Below, one piece after another: positions 27,772 through 36,591 of a DNA stretch of 64,000 nucleotides. Position 1 is the first letter of the stretch. Each line of letters starts with the position of its first letter. Location: NCBI GenBank assembly GCA_003001975.1, contig PVUG01000006.1, forward strand, positions 1 through 64,000. The letters run 5' to 3'. The notes under the pieces are model-generated. The model had not been told where the DNA came from. It did no database searches and saw only the letters and a program-made list of their open reading frames with translations. The DNA is from Martelella mediterranea (GTDB lineage: Bacteria > Pseudomonadota > Alphaproteobacteria > Rhizobiales > Rhizobiaceae). A program made the translations under genes and the position numbers.

Positions 27772-28884
27772 ATGCGATTTTACAATATCCTCCAGCTCGG
27801 CATCAAGGAACTGCGCGGCCTCGGGCGCGACACGCTGATGGTTATTCTGATCATCTATGCGTTTTCACTTTCGGTCTACACAGCCTCGGTCGCCCTGCCG
27901 GAGACGCTCAACCGCGCGGCCATCTCCGTCGTCGATGAAGACCGTTCGGCGCTGTCGCAGCGTATTCTCGATGCCTTCTACCCGCCTTACTTCATCACGC
28001 CGGAGATCGTCACCACGGCTGAGATGGACGCTCGGCTGGATGCGGGCACATCGACCTTCGTGCTCGATATTCCGGTAAATTTCGAAAAGGATGTTTTGGC
28101 CGGTCGCCAACCGGAACTCCAGCTCAATATCGACGCGACGCGGATGACCCAGGCGTTTACCGGCAACACCTATATCCAGCAGATCATCGACCGGACCGTC
28201 GCCGAATATCTGAACCGTTCTCCCGGCGGTAGCGACATTCCGGTCAAGCTCGATATCCGCGCCCGCTACAATCCGCAGCTCAGCCAGATGTGGTTCGGTT
28301 CGATCATCAATATCATCACCAGCATTACGATGCTGTCGATGATCCTGTCCGGTGCGGCGCTGATCCGCGAGCGCGAGCACGGCACCATCGAACACCTGCT
28401 CGTCATGCCGGTCACCGCCTTCGAAATCATGGTCAGCAAGATCTGGTCGATCGGCCTCGTTGTTCTCGTTGCCGCCGCCCTGTCCCTGGTGATCGTCGTC
28501 CAGGGCATTCTCAAGGTGCCGGTCAACGGCTCCATGGCGCTTTTCCTGTTCGGCAGCGCTCTGATGCTGTTTGCCATGTGCTCGCTCGGCATTTTCCTTG
28601 CGACGGTTGCCGGCTCGATGCCGCAATTCGGACTTTTGCTGATGCTGGTGCTGCTGCCGCTGCAGGTGCTTTCCGGCGGGCTGACGCCGCGCGAAAGCAT
28701 GCCGCAATTCATTCAGGACATCATGCTGCTGGCGCCCAACACCCATTATGTAACGCTGTCTCAGGCCGTGCTGTTTCGCGGCGCGGGCCTCGATGTCGTC
28801 TGGCCGCAACTTGTCTGGCTGACGGCGATCGGCCTTGCGCTGTTCGCCATCGCGCTGCGCCGTTTCCGGGTTTTCCTGCAATAA
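27772..28884 (+). CDS. yhhJ: ABC-2 type permease (YhhJ type)
   Basis: 370 residues. An N-terminal helix (LMVILIIYAFSLSVYTASVAL) is followed by a ~150-residue periplasmic domain (ISVVDEDRSALSQRILDAF and FVLDIPVNFEKDVLAG), then five C-terminal helices with IREREHGTIEHLLVMPVTAFEIMVSKIW. That block is the ABC-2 permease signature. It pairs with the permease half of the RbbA-like protein encoded just upstream. GAGGTAGG provides its ribosome site. Last gene of the export operon. Substrate unknown. Confidence 0.92.
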   Translation: MRFYNILQLGIKELRGLGRDTLMVILIIYAFSLSVYTASVALPETLNRAAISVVDEDRSALSQRILDAFYPPYFITPEIVTTAEMDARLDAGTSTFVLDIPVNFEKDVLAGRQPELQLNIDATRMTQAFTGNTYIQQIIDRTVAEYLNRSPGGSDIPVKLDIRARYNPQLSQMWFGSIINIITSITMLSMILSGAALIREREHGTIEHLLVMPVTAFEIMVSKIWSIGLVVLVAAALSLVIVVQGILKVPVNGSMALFLFGSALMLFAMCSLGIFLATVAGSMPQFGLLLMLVLLPLQVLSGGLTPRESMPQFIQDIMLLAPNTHYVTLSQAVLFRGAGLDVVWPQLVWLTAIGLALFAIALRRFRVFLQ

Positions 28885-29233
28885 TGTCTCGCCTCTCGCC
28901 CTGGACAGGCAAGCCTGAAGTCGCCGACAAGCGCCATCCAGCTTCAGGGCACTTCCTGTCATCAGCGCCAAGGCATCCTATGTCAGACAGGCCGCAACGA
29001 TTGTAAGCCCGTCGAACCACGTGGCGAAATTCCGGATTCTCGAAATAAGGCTTCGTCATCGGCGTCTCGACAAAGGTCGAGCAGGATGCTGGCCGGGGCA
29101 GGGTTCAACTACTCGCGCTTGGTGGAGACTTCCGTTGGACAAAACGGTGTTCAAATCTTGCCCCGCCACTGTCTGACGACCGTGGTGCTGCACAACCCAC
29201 AACCCCTCAAGTTAAACGTGAGAGGTATGCTGG
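28885..29233. other. Intergenic region after the export operon
   Basis: About 350 bases without a supported gene. At 29093-29172, GGGGCAGGGTTCAAC and a later GTTCAAATCTTGCCCC resemble tRNA T-arm pieces in opposite orientation, but no tRNA cloverleaf can be drawn. It precedes a decayed IS3 element, so it may be insertion debris. Confidence 0.35.
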
Positions 29234-29671
29234 TCATCTTCGTGCCTTTTTCGGAGCACTCGTCGTTGGCTTTCCTCGCCTTGCGATGTCCATCACACAG
29301 GCGAGACTGACGCCAGACAACAATGTGTTTGCGACGAGACACAGGCATTTGCGGGTGAAGTCTTCCATGCCAGCCAGCACCCGGAAATAGATGCGTCGTC
29401 GGGACGAGCTCTGCGATGCCGTATGCTCAACCGTTCCACCGATAGAACCTCGCACGCCCGACGCTGGTTGCGCACAGATATGAGTCATTGTGTTCCACTT
29501 CACATTGGACGTCTTCATTTTTGAAACGACACCGTTCAGGGTCGTGTTGTTCAGCATGGCCTCGGCAAGCGGCTTTTTCGGCCTGGCATTCTCATCGTCG
29601 AGCGCCTTAAGCTTTTGGACGCTCAAATTATATAATCTCCATGCGGAAGCGAACACGTTCGACTTAGGCAA
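29234..29671 (-). mobile_element. Decayed IS3-family element (OrfA/OrfB fused by deletion)
   Basis: The open frame begins with a degraded OrfA leucine-zipper region (VQKLKALDDENARPKKPLAEAML, NNTTLNGVVSK). It ends with degraded OrfB sequence: RVLAGMEDFTRKCLCLVANT, LLSGVSLACVMD and IARRGKPTT, compared with the usual DFTRECLCLVADTSLSG...ARRGRP. Most of OrfB and the start of OrfA are missing, and several conserved residues are changed. It is a fossil next to the sugar-acid locus. Confidence 0.75.
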
Positions 29672-29698
29672 ATCACGTGCTTTTATATAAACACGCTG

Positions 29699-30442
29699 TT
29701 ATTTCATCGTCTTATATTTATTGTCGACGCGGTTGCGGACGCCATCGATCATCTGCGTGCTTATCTTTTTCGCAACTGCAGACTTGCGCAGGCGGATCGC
29801 GTTTAGAAGTGCGGCATGTTGGTCAATCGTGACTTTCTTCGTGTTGGTATCAGGAAAGTAGGTCACATCGAAGACGGCGATCTGCAGTGCGGTTATGGCT
29901 TTTCCGAGTTGCTCGACAACATAGTTTTGAGCTGCTGCAATTAACGCCGCATGAAAGCGAATATCTGCCTGATTGAAACGCTCCTTGTCGGAATAGAATT
30001 TATCCATATCCTTCAAGGCCGCTTCCATTTTCGCCAAATCATCCGCACTCGCCCGCGCGGCTGCCCAACCGGCGATCTCGGGTTCTATGATCGCCCGCGT
30101 TTCAAGAAGCGTCTTGATCATTTCGTAATTGTCTTCTCCCGACAGAACCCAGTTCAGCACATCGGTATCGAGGTAGTTCCAGTCACGTCGCTCCTGAATG
30201 AAAAGGCCACGATGCTTGTGAATGACAATCAGCCCTTTTGATGCGAGGATTTTCGCGACTTCGCGAAGGGTCGCGCGGGATACGCCATAGGTGGTGCATA
30301 GCTCCGCCTCCGAAGGAAGCGAAGTTTCGCCGGCGTAGCGCCCCCTCACAATGTCGTTCCCAAAGACAGCAATTGTGGATTCGAGCTTTGTCGCCCGCCC
30401 ACTGGCTGGCTTGGAAGCATTATCGGATGTCAGCTTTGACAA
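29699..30442 (-). CDS. GntR-family regulator (FadR/FCD subfamily)
   Basis: 247 residues with a TTG start (GAGGG four bases upstream). A winged helix (LPSEAELCTTYGVSRATLREVAKILASKGLIVIHKHRGLFI) is followed by an FCD ligand-binding domain. That domain is all helical, with metal-type ligands in the pattern E-x-R near LLETRAIIEPEIAGWAA, RFHAALIAAAQN and DQHAALLNAI. FCD regulators usually bind sugar acids or other organic acids and are released from DNA by them. It lies downstream of, and on the same strand as, a yiaKLMNO-like uptake operon, so it probably senses a gulonate-type intermediate. A terminator-like hairpin separates it from the transporter genes. Confidence 0.88.
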   Translation of the reverse strand: MSKLTSDNASKPASGRATKLESTIAVFGNDIVRGRYAGETSLPSEAELCTTYGVSRATLREVAKILASKGLIVIHKHRGLFIQERRDWNYLDTDVLNWVLSGEDNYEMIKTLLETRAIIEPEIAGWAAARASADDLAKMEAALKDMDKFYSDKERFNQADIRFHAALIAAAQNYVVEQLGKAITALQIAVFDVTYFPDTNTKKVTIDQHAALLNAIRLRKSAVAKKISTQMIDGVRNRVDNKYKTMK

Positions 30443-30530
30443 GAGACCCTCGCAGTACTCACCTTTGACATGTTGTTAGCATCATTAGCAGTTTTCGTCC
30501 TTCACCAAAAATATCCGCCGCAAATAAATA

Positions 30531-30572
30531 AGTGGCACCGGCAGATGTCCACGACACATCTCCGGAGCCACT
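30531..30572 (-). terminator. Terminator of the sugar-acid TRAP operon
   Basis: On the minus strand, AGTGGCTCCGGAGATGT and ACATCTGCCGGTGCCACT form a ~17-base stem with one bulge and one mismatch, followed by TTATTTATTT. It sits 51 bases past the stop of the binding-protein gene and before the GntR gene. Confidence 0.7.
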
Positions 30573-30623
30573 CGTATCTGTCCAAACCGGTTGAGGACTT
30601 TTCAGCCGGTCTCGGCTTTTAGG

Positions 30624-31622
30624 TCAATCATCCACGCGCAATGCGTCAATCTGCTGCAGTTCAGAAGCGCCGCCGAACTGATCGACGAACGTTTCGCGAA
30701 CCCCAATTGTCGCCTCGACGAAGGGCGCCTGGTCGATGCTTTCCACAATGTCCAGGCCTTCGCCCCTGAGGAATTCAACTTCTTCGGCAATCGCCTGGTT
30801 GTTGAGTTCGCGCTGATAGTCGCCCGCTTCACGTGCCGCCTCGATGAGTGCCTCTTGCTGGTCTTCCGGCAACGCATCGAACTTGGACTTGTTCATTGCC
30901 ACGATCAGCGGGCTGTAGGCGTGATAGGACAGGGTCAGGTAATCCTGAACCTCGTACAGTTTTGCCGAAACAAACACGCCAAGCGGGTGCTCCTGGGCAT
31001 CGACGGTTCCCATCTCGAGGGCTGTATAAAGCTCACCGATCGGCATCGGCACAGGGTTGGCACCCAGAAGCTTGAAGGCCTCAATGTGAACCGGTGCGCC
31101 GGTCGTGCGTATCTTCAGCCCCTTTACATCATCCGGTGTTTGAACCGGATGTGCGGAATTGGTAATCTGGCGCCAGCCATTATCCCAATATGCAAGCCCC
31201 TGAAGGCCGACATCGTTCAACTTGTCCAGCAATTCCTGTCCGACCTCGCCGTCAAGGGTGCGGTAAGCATGGTCTGTATTCTCAAACAGGAAAGGGATGT
31301 CGAGCATACCGATGAGCGGTACCAGGCCGCTGAAATTCGATGACCCGGTGACAAGCATGTCGATTGTGCTGCCGCGCGTTCCGGTAATTGCGGCCTGGCC
31401 ATTGCCGAGCGTGCTGTCGGTGAAAATCTTCAGATCGAGCTCGCCGCCGGTCTTTTCTTCCAGCAATTCGTTGAATTTCTGTGCGCCGGCATATTGCGTA
31501 TCGTTGCGCGATGCCTCCGAGGCGAAACGCAGCGAATTTGCCTGAGCGCCATGCGTCGCCGAAAATGCGAGACCGACCCCGACGAGGGACCCGATCACGA
31601 TGTTTTTGATCGTAGCAGTCAT
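30624..31622 (-). CDS. TRAP transporter substrate-binding protein (DctP family, YiaO-like)
   Basis: 332 residues with a signal peptide ending THGAQA-N. DctP-family landmarks are LRFASEASRNDTQYAGAQKF, FNELLEEKTGGELDLKIFTD, KGLKIRTTGAPVHIEAFKLL with the conserved Arg that binds the substrate carboxylate, and MPIGELYTALEMGTVDAQEHP. It should capture a sugar acid in the periplasm for the membrane subunits encoded just upstream in the operon. Order and strand match yiaO as the last gene of E. coli yiaKLMNO, whose product imports 2,3-diketo-L-gulonate. The substrate here is inferred from that synteny. Confidence 0.92.
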   Translation of the reverse strand: MTATIKNIVIGSLVGVGLAFSATHGAQANSLRFASEASRNDTQYAGAQKFNELLEEKTGGELDLKIFTDSTLGNGQAAITGTRGSTIDMLVTGSSNFSGLVPLIGMLDIPFLFENTDHAYRTLDGEVGQELLDKLNDVGLQGLAYWDNGWRQITNSAHPVQTPDDVKGLKIRTTGAPVHIEAFKLLGANPVPMPIGELYTALEMGTVDAQEHPLGVFVSAKLYEVQDYLTLSYHAYSPLIVAMNKSKFDALPEDQQEALIEAAREAGDYQRELNNQAIAEEVEFLRGEGLDIVESIDQAPFVEATIGVRETFVDQFGGASELQQIDALRVDD

Positions 31623-31713
31623 TCTACTCTCCCAGTTTTTGTGTGATGCCGCTCAAGGTCAGGTGCGACGACAAACCCGCGGCTCAAGCTTGTCGCCACA
31701 GAAAGGGCTGACG

Positions 31714-32991
31714 TCAGGACAGCCAATGAAGCGGGGTTATGATCAACGCCGGAAACAGGATGAACAGAACGAGCAAAGCCAGCATAACGGCCAGGTACGG
31801 CGCTACCCCGCGAACACAACGCTCGAACGGTATTTGCGAAACGCCGGCGATCACATTGAGCACGTTTCCGACAGGCGGGGTAATCAGGCCGATCGAAGAG
31901 TTCAGGATGAACATCACGCCAAAATAGACCGGATTGATATCGGCGGCATTCACCAGCGGCATCATCACGGGCACAAGGATAAGAACCGTCGGCGTCAGGT
32001 CCATGACCATGCCCACGACCATAATGAAAATCATCATGACCGCCATCAGCAGGATCGGCGATCCAATCAGCGGTTCCATCAGGTCGGCAACCATCTGCGG
32101 CAGTTCGGCGATCGTGATGAGCCATGCGGATACGGCCGATGCGGCAACGAGGAGCATGACAATCGCCGTCGTTTCGGCAGCGGAATAGAGCACCTCATAG
32201 AGTTTCTTGACGTCGAGTTCACGATAGACGACCACCGAAATGAAAAGCGCGTAGACGGCAGCGACAACGCCCGCTTCTGTCGGGGTGAATATGCCGCTGC
32301 GAAAACCACCGATGATGATGACCGGCAGGAACAGCGCCCATATCCCCTGTCGAAGCGACTGCATGATTTCAGCCGGCGTCGCCTTTTCCATGGTTTCGAT
32401 TTCAGCAGTGCGGGCCTGCCACCACCATACGGCCGCCAGCGTTGCCCCCATCATCACACCCGGCGCAATGCCGGCCAGAAACAGTTGTGAAATCGAAACC
32501 CCGCTTGCGACGCCGAAAATAATGAACGGAATGGAGGGGGGGATGACCGGTGCGATGATGCCTCCGGCAGAAAGCAGCCCGACAGAGCGGCTTTCGTCAT
32601 AGCGCGCGGTTTTCATCATTGGTAGGAGAACCATCGCCAGTGCAGCGGTATCTGCGGCCGCCGAACCTGAAAGGCTTGCCATCAGCACCGCGGCAATGAT
32701 CGCGACATAGCCAAGCCCGCCACGTTTGTGGCCAACCAGCTTCATGGGGAGATCGACGATGCGCTTGGAAATGCCGCCTGCATTCATCAACTCGCCGGCC
32801 AGAATGAAGAACGGAATCGCGAGCAACGAAAAACTATCGGCGCCGTTGATAAGGTTCTGCGCCATGATCTGGCTATCGAAAAGCCCCAGATTGAGCATCA
32901 GTGCCGTGCCGCAGAGCAGTAACGAAAAGGCGATCGGTATGCCGATGACGATGCAGCCGACCAGGCTGACAAGGAAGACGATGACAGTCAT
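31714..32991 (-). CDS. TRAP transporter large permease (DctM family, YiaN-like)
   Basis: 425 residues with about 12 hydrophobic segments. Typical DctM blocks are SFSLLAIPFFILAGELMNAGG, SGSAAADTAALAMVLLPMM, IAPVIPPSIPFIIFGVASG and FTPTEAGVVAAVYALF. It forms the Na+-coupled channel with the small permease, whose stop codon overlaps this start (ATGA). A 91-base gap separates it from the binding-protein gene. Confidence 0.93.
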   Translation of the reverse strand: MTVIVFLVSLVGCIVIGIPIAFSLLLCGTALMLNLGLFDSQIMAQNLINGADSFSLLAIPFFILAGELMNAGGISKRIVDLPMKLVGHKRGGLGYVAIIAAVLMASLSGSAAADTAALAMVLLPMMKTARYDESRSVGLLSAGGIIAPVIPPSIPFIIFGVASGVSISQLFLAGIAPGVMMGATLAAVWWWQARTAEIETMEKATPAEIMQSLRQGIWALFLPVIIIGGFRSGIFTPTEAGVVAAVYALFISVVVYRELDVKKLYEVLYSAAETTAIVMLLVAASAVSAWLITIAELPQMVADLMEPLIGSPILLMAVMMIFIMVVGMVMDLTPTVLILVPVMMPLVNAADINPVYFGVMFILNSSIGLITPPVGNVLNVIAGVSQIPFERCVRGVAPYLAVMLALLVLFILFPALIITPLHWLS

Positions 32992-33467
32992 AGGGTTTCA
33001 CCTCGGGGCAATTGCCGAATGGCGCGCCAGATCCGCACGACCAGCATGACGCCGACACAGATGGCGAAAGGAATGCCGGCGGCATAAAGAACGGCAACCG
33101 GCAAGCCGCTTATGGGAAGTCGGTTCTGAAGGTTCAGTCCAGCCAACTGCCAGCAGCCGATAAGCACCATTGCGCAACACATCAGCATGGCAAAACGGCT
33201 TAAGATGAGAACGATTGCCCGCCACGGATCCGGCAAGCGGTTGAGAACGAATACGACGCGAACATGCCGGTTTTTCGCAAAAGCGGTGATCGAGCCCAGA
33301 AAGGTCAGCCATACGAACAGGTAGCGGGCGACTTCTTCAGTGATAAGAATGTTGGAGTTGAATCCGTATCGCATCACCACATTGGCGAAAACGAGAACGC
33401 ACATCAGGGCAAGCGATATGACCATCAGCGCCTTCAGCGTTTGCTGCACGGCATTTTGAATAGACAC
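32988..33467 (-). CDS. TRAP transporter small permease (DctQ family, YiaM-like)
   Basis: 159 residues from a GTG at 33467, chosen because GGGAGG lies six bases upstream; an earlier start at 33509 has no such site. Four membrane helices, with the DctQ block VMRYGFNSNILITEEVARYLFVWLTFLGS. It is the small membrane subunit partner of the large permease. Position three of the yiaKLMNO-like operon. Confidence 0.9.
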   Translation of the reverse strand: MSIQNAVQQTLKALMVISLALMCVLVFANVVMRYGFNSNILITEEVARYLFVWLTFLGSITAFAKNRHVRVVFVLNRLPDPWRAIVLILSRFAMLMCCAMVLIGCWQLAGLNLQNRLPISGLPVAVLYAAGIPFAICVGVMLVVRIWRAIRQLPRGETL

Positions 33468-33524
33468 CTTGATCCTCCCAGTGAATCTCGATGGGGCCAC
33501 TTTGCTCACGTGGCCCTTTTTTGT

Positions 33525-34007
33525 TTAACCAGCCTTGAGGCTCTCCAGCGGAAGCTTGACGACAACCTTTCTGACGCTTTCCTCCCCGGGTACCGAACAG
33601 CCGGGAGCATGAATGTCCCACGGAAACAGCACCGCGAACTCACCCGGTTTCAGAGTGACCATGGTCATGGGTTCGGCAGGCAGGTCATAGAAGATGTTGT
33701 CGTTTTCAGGCTGACCTTGCCGGGTCGCATCGGCCGCCGTCGTGAGCGGTGCCTGAGCGATCTTCTCGGCACCTGACACCACGAGGTGAATGTCGATGTT
33801 GTCCAGGTGTGATTCAGCCGTTCCTGCTTCGACCGGGTGCGTTTCCAGAGAAAACAGCTTGGCGGTCAATCCATGGCCGGAGAGAGCGACCTCGCCATCC
33901 TCAATGCTCTGAAAGTCCATCTTCGCCAGCGCATTTAGAACCGAGAAGACGGCGTCCGGAGATTCACTGCCGGCGCGTCGAAGGCATTCGAGATGTCCCG
34001 TAATCAT
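33525..34007 (-). CDS. YhcH/YjgK/YiaL-family protein
   Basis: 160 residues from the ATG at 34007, two bases after the stop of the dehydrogenase gene; the longer frame to 34049 has no ribosome site. The cupin-like family landmarks are ETHPVEAGTAESHLDNIDIH, FAVLFPWDIHAPGCSV and VRKVVVKLPL. The paired H-x-D/H and H residues are typical of metal-binding YhcH proteins, a family linked to sugar-acid and sialic-acid use but without a firmly known reaction. It corresponds to yiaL in the E. coli operon. Confidence 0.88.
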   Translation of the reverse strand: MITGHLECLRRAGSESPDAVFSVLNALAKMDFQSIEDGEVALSGHGLTAKLFSLETHPVEAGTAESHLDNIDIHLVVSGAEKIAQAPLTTAADATRQGQPENDNIFYDLPAEPMTMVTLKPGEFAVLFPWDIHAPGCSVPGEESVRKVVVKLPLESLKAG

Positions 34008-34009
34008 TG

Positions 34010-35050
34010 TCAGGCGCTCCGACCTGCAAGGGCGAGAACCTCTGCCCATACGCCGTCATCGACAACAATTCCGTTTTCCAGATGGTCCTTGCGTACACGG
34101 ACCTCGATCTGTCCCGGATAGATGACTTCCTTGCTCTTCTCATCCGGTGTCGAGCCATTGACATAATCGGCTATCCCGTCTGCCACCCGGTTGGTGAAAT
34201 CCTGCCCGCCGAGCTGCTGCGGATCGATGGCGATGAATATCTGGGAGCAGCCGGTGCAGCTTCCCTCCTGGATCTGGTCGATCTCATAGGTGGGGGCGCC
34301 TTCGGAAAGTACGGCGGCCAGCGTATCGAGCAGAATGGCAAAGCCGGATCCCTTCCAGTAGCCCATCGGCAGGATACGCATTGATTCTTCGATAGGTCCG
34401 GGTTCGGAGGTCAACTCGCCGTTTTTGTCAAAGCCGCCCGGGAAGGGCAGTTTCTCGCCTTTCAGCCGTGTGACCTGAAGCTTGCCGTAGGCATATTGCG
34501 ACATCGCCATATCAAGCACGATGTGCCCCTTGTCACGCGGCACGGCCATGACGAAAGGATTGTTGCCCAGGCGCGTATTTTGCGCACCCCAGGCGGGCAT
34601 GCAGGATTCGGTATTGGTCCAGCACATTGCAACATAGCCCTTGTCTGCAGCATGCCAGCCGAAGGCACCGCCGCGCATCCAGTGGGTCGTGTTTCGCAAG
34701 GCTACGATGCCGACGCCGTTTTTACTGGCGAGTTCCATGGAGCGGTTGCTGGCGGAAAGCGCGTTGAGAATGCCCGGTCCGCGATGACCGTCGAACACTT
34801 CAATAGCAGCGAGAGAACGAACGCGTTCCGGCTTGCCTTCCAGGTTGACCCAACCTTTTTTCACGTAGTCGACAAACCGTGCGACGCGGTTGAGACCATG
34901 CGAGTACACCCCGTCGCAACTCGCCTGCGTGTGAAACACTGCACATTGTGCTGCGTCTCCGGCGGGCATGCCCGCCTTGACGAAAGCCTCGGTGATGACA
35001 TCCCGCATCGTGTCGAAAGGTATGCGTGTCAATTGCTCTACTCCATCCAT
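34010..35050 (-). CDS. dlgD: Ldh-family oxidoreductase, 2,3-diketo-L-gulonate reductase-like (YiaK/DlgD)
   Basis: 346 residues from the ATG at 35050 (MDGVEQLTRI); a longer frame to 35161 lacks a ribosome site. It belongs to the malate/L-lactate dehydrogenase type-2 family, which uses a non-Rossmann NAD(P)H fold. Landmarks are DGVYSHGLNRVARFVDYVK with the catalytic His, GIVALRNTTHWMRGGAFGWH, NTRLGNNPFVMAVPR and GSCTGCSQIFIAIDP. E. coli YiaK reduces 2,3-diketo-L-gulonate to 3-keto-L-gulonate. The next four genes are yiaL, yiaM, yiaN and yiaO equivalents in the same order, which strongly supports this role. First gene of the operon. Confidence 0.85.
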   Translation of the reverse strand: MDGVEQLTRIPFDTMRDVITEAFVKAGMPAGDAAQCAVFHTQASCDGVYSHGLNRVARFVDYVKKGWVNLEGKPERVRSLAAIEVFDGHRGPGILNALSASNRSMELASKNGVGIVALRNTTHWMRGGAFGWHAADKGYVAMCWTNTESCMPAWGAQNTRLGNNPFVMAVPRDKGHIVLDMAMSQYAYGKLQVTRLKGEKLPFPGGFDKNGELTSEPGPIEESMRILPMGYWKGSGFAILLDTLAAVLSEGAPTYEIDQIQEGSCTGCSQIFIAIDPQQLGGQDFTNRVADGIADYVNGSTPDEKSKEVIYPGQIEVRVRKDHLENGIVVDDGVWAEVLALAGRSA

Positions 35051-35518
35051 TGGAAATTCTGAGATTTCACGAATTTTCTGCAAACAGGAGAAGAGACAGA
35101 TCGAGCGCGCCACGGCGTGCGGCGACGTTCTCTCTCTGGCTATGACACGCATCGGACACATGGCGAAGCCGCGTCGTCGGTGCAGGCATCATAATTCATC
35201 CTCCCGTAAACGATTTTCATAATCGACTGTCAATGTCTTTTAAATCGTCTGACAATGTGTATATGATTGTTTGTCGATAGTGTAAAGCCATTTTGAAAAT
35301 TAACTGATGGGCAAACACAAGATCGGCAGCAGGGGCCGCAATCGGCGTCTGCGGCTTAAAGGGAGGAGAAGCGGTGATGGAAAGCATGCGGCGCGATGCA
35401 ACGAGCGGAAACCGCGGACAGGTGCTTGCGGGTATCGTCTTTGAACAGACACCATCCACTTCTCTCAAAGCAAAAGTTGAATGTTGCTATCTCGGAATTT
35501 GAGAAGGGAGTTTTCGTT
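35051..35518. promoter_or_regulatory. Divergent regulatory region, with paired TCG(A/T)CTG(T/A)CAATGT repeats
   Basis: 468 bases between two divergent sugar-acid operons. TCGACTGTCAATGT (35223-35236) and TCGTCTGACAATGT (35245-35258) are direct near-repeats 22 bases apart, two helix turns. TTGTTTGTCGATAG follows at 35267. They lie in AT-rich DNA suited to promoters. They are candidate sites for the FCD-type GntR regulator encoded at 29699-30442 (inferred). Confidence 0.5.
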
Positions 35519-36589
35519 ATGTCTGGAATGCCTGTGAAGCAGGCGGATATCCTGCGTCTTCATGCACAGCAGGATCTGCGGCTTGAAACATGTGAGGCTG
35601 CTGCCCCGGGACTGGGGCAGGTCAGGATTGCCATGGAGCGAGGCGGCATCTGTGGATCGGATCTGCACTATTTTGCGCATGGCGGTGTTGGACAGATCCG
35701 GGTCCGCGAGCCCATTATACTGGGCCACGAAGCAGCCGGCCGCATTGAGGCGATCGGTCAGGGTGTCGATACGCTGACGCCGGGCATGCTGGTTGCAGTC
35801 AATCCCAGCCGCCCCTGTGGACATTGCCGTTTTTGCAGGTCCGGAATGGAGCGGCATTGCACGGACATGCACTTCATGGGCAGCGCTATGCATCTGCCGC
35901 ATGAACAGGGCCTCTACCGGTCGTACCTCACCGTCGACGCGGCCCAGTGCTTCGCCTTCCCCGAAGGCATCAGTGCAGGCGAAGCGGCGTGTTCCGAGCC
36001 GCTTGCGGTTTGCCTTCACGCCGTTTCGCGCGTGCCCTCTGGCGTCGACAAGCTCAATGTTCTCGTCACCGGCTGCGGTCCTATCGGTTGCCTGACGATT
36101 GCAGCGGCGAAAGCGGCAGGTGCAGCTCATATCGTCGCCACCGATCTTAATGCGGAAGCACTGGAGGTCGCCTCGAAAATGGGTGCCGATGTGACCATCG
36201 ACCTCAAGGCTCGTCCGAACGGTGTCTCTGAAGAGGGCCCTTATGACGTGGCGTTCGAGTGCTCTGCAGCCTCGCAAGCAGTGACGAGCGCCATCGAGGC
36301 TCTGGAGCCCTGCGGCGTTCTGGTCGAAGTCGGCGTTGCCGGCACGATGGACCTGCCGGTCGGACGCATGGTCGCCCGCGAAATCTCCTATATCGGTACG
36401 CATCGCTTCGACAGCGAATTTGCCGATGCCGTGAATGCCATCGGATCGCGGCGTATTGACGTGCGGCCAATCATCACCAGGACCTATCCCATGAACCAGG
36501 CAGGCGCGGCCTTCGCCCTTGCGCTGGACAAGAGCAAAAGCTGCAAGGTCCATATTGCGCTCAACGAAACAGAAGATAAGCAGGCCTGA
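35519..36589 (+). CDS. Zinc-dependent alcohol dehydrogenase (L-idonate/L-gulonate 5-dehydrogenase-like)
   Basis: 356 residues from the ATG at 35519 (GAAGGGAG eight bases upstream). It is a medium-chain dehydrogenase. The catalytic zinc site is GGICGSDLHYF and GHEAAG, the structural zinc loop is CGHCRFCRSGMERHC, and the NAD-binding turn is VTGCGPIGCLTIAAAKAAG. Closest known relatives oxidise L-idonate or L-gulonate at C5, the latter giving D-fructuronate. Co-transcription with mannonate dehydratase two bases downstream fits a route from gulonate through fructuronate and mannonate to 2-keto-3-deoxygluconate. A fructuronate reductase (UxuB) would also be needed and is not seen in this window. 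Confidence 0.85.
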   Translation: MSGMPVKQADILRLHAQQDLRLETCEAAAPGLGQVRIAMERGGICGSDLHYFAHGGVGQIRVREPIILGHEAAGRIEAIGQGVDTLTPGMLVAVNPSRPCGHCRFCRSGMERHCTDMHFMGSAMHLPHEQGLYRSYLTVDAAQCFAFPEGISAGEAACSEPLAVCLHAVSRVPSGVDKLNVLVTGCGPIGCLTIAAAKAAGAAHIVATDLNAEALEVASKMGADVTIDLKARPNGVSEEGPYDVAFECSAASQAVTSAIEALEPCGVLVEVGVAGTMDLPVGRMVAREISYIGTHRFDSEFADAVNAIGSRRIDVRPIITRTYPMNQAGAAFALALDKSKSCKVHIALNETEDKQA

Positions 36590-36591
36590 CA

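Noticed and set aside
27865-28971. 368-codon frame antisense to the YhhJ-type permease
   Set aside because: It is rich in Asp, Gln, Arg and His as expected for the antisense of a membrane protein. No start signal.
29093-29172. Possible tRNA-like sequence (GTTCAAATCTTGCCCC)
   Set aside because: The T-arm resembles a tRNA, but no acceptor, D-arm or anticodon arm can be paired. At best it is a remnant.
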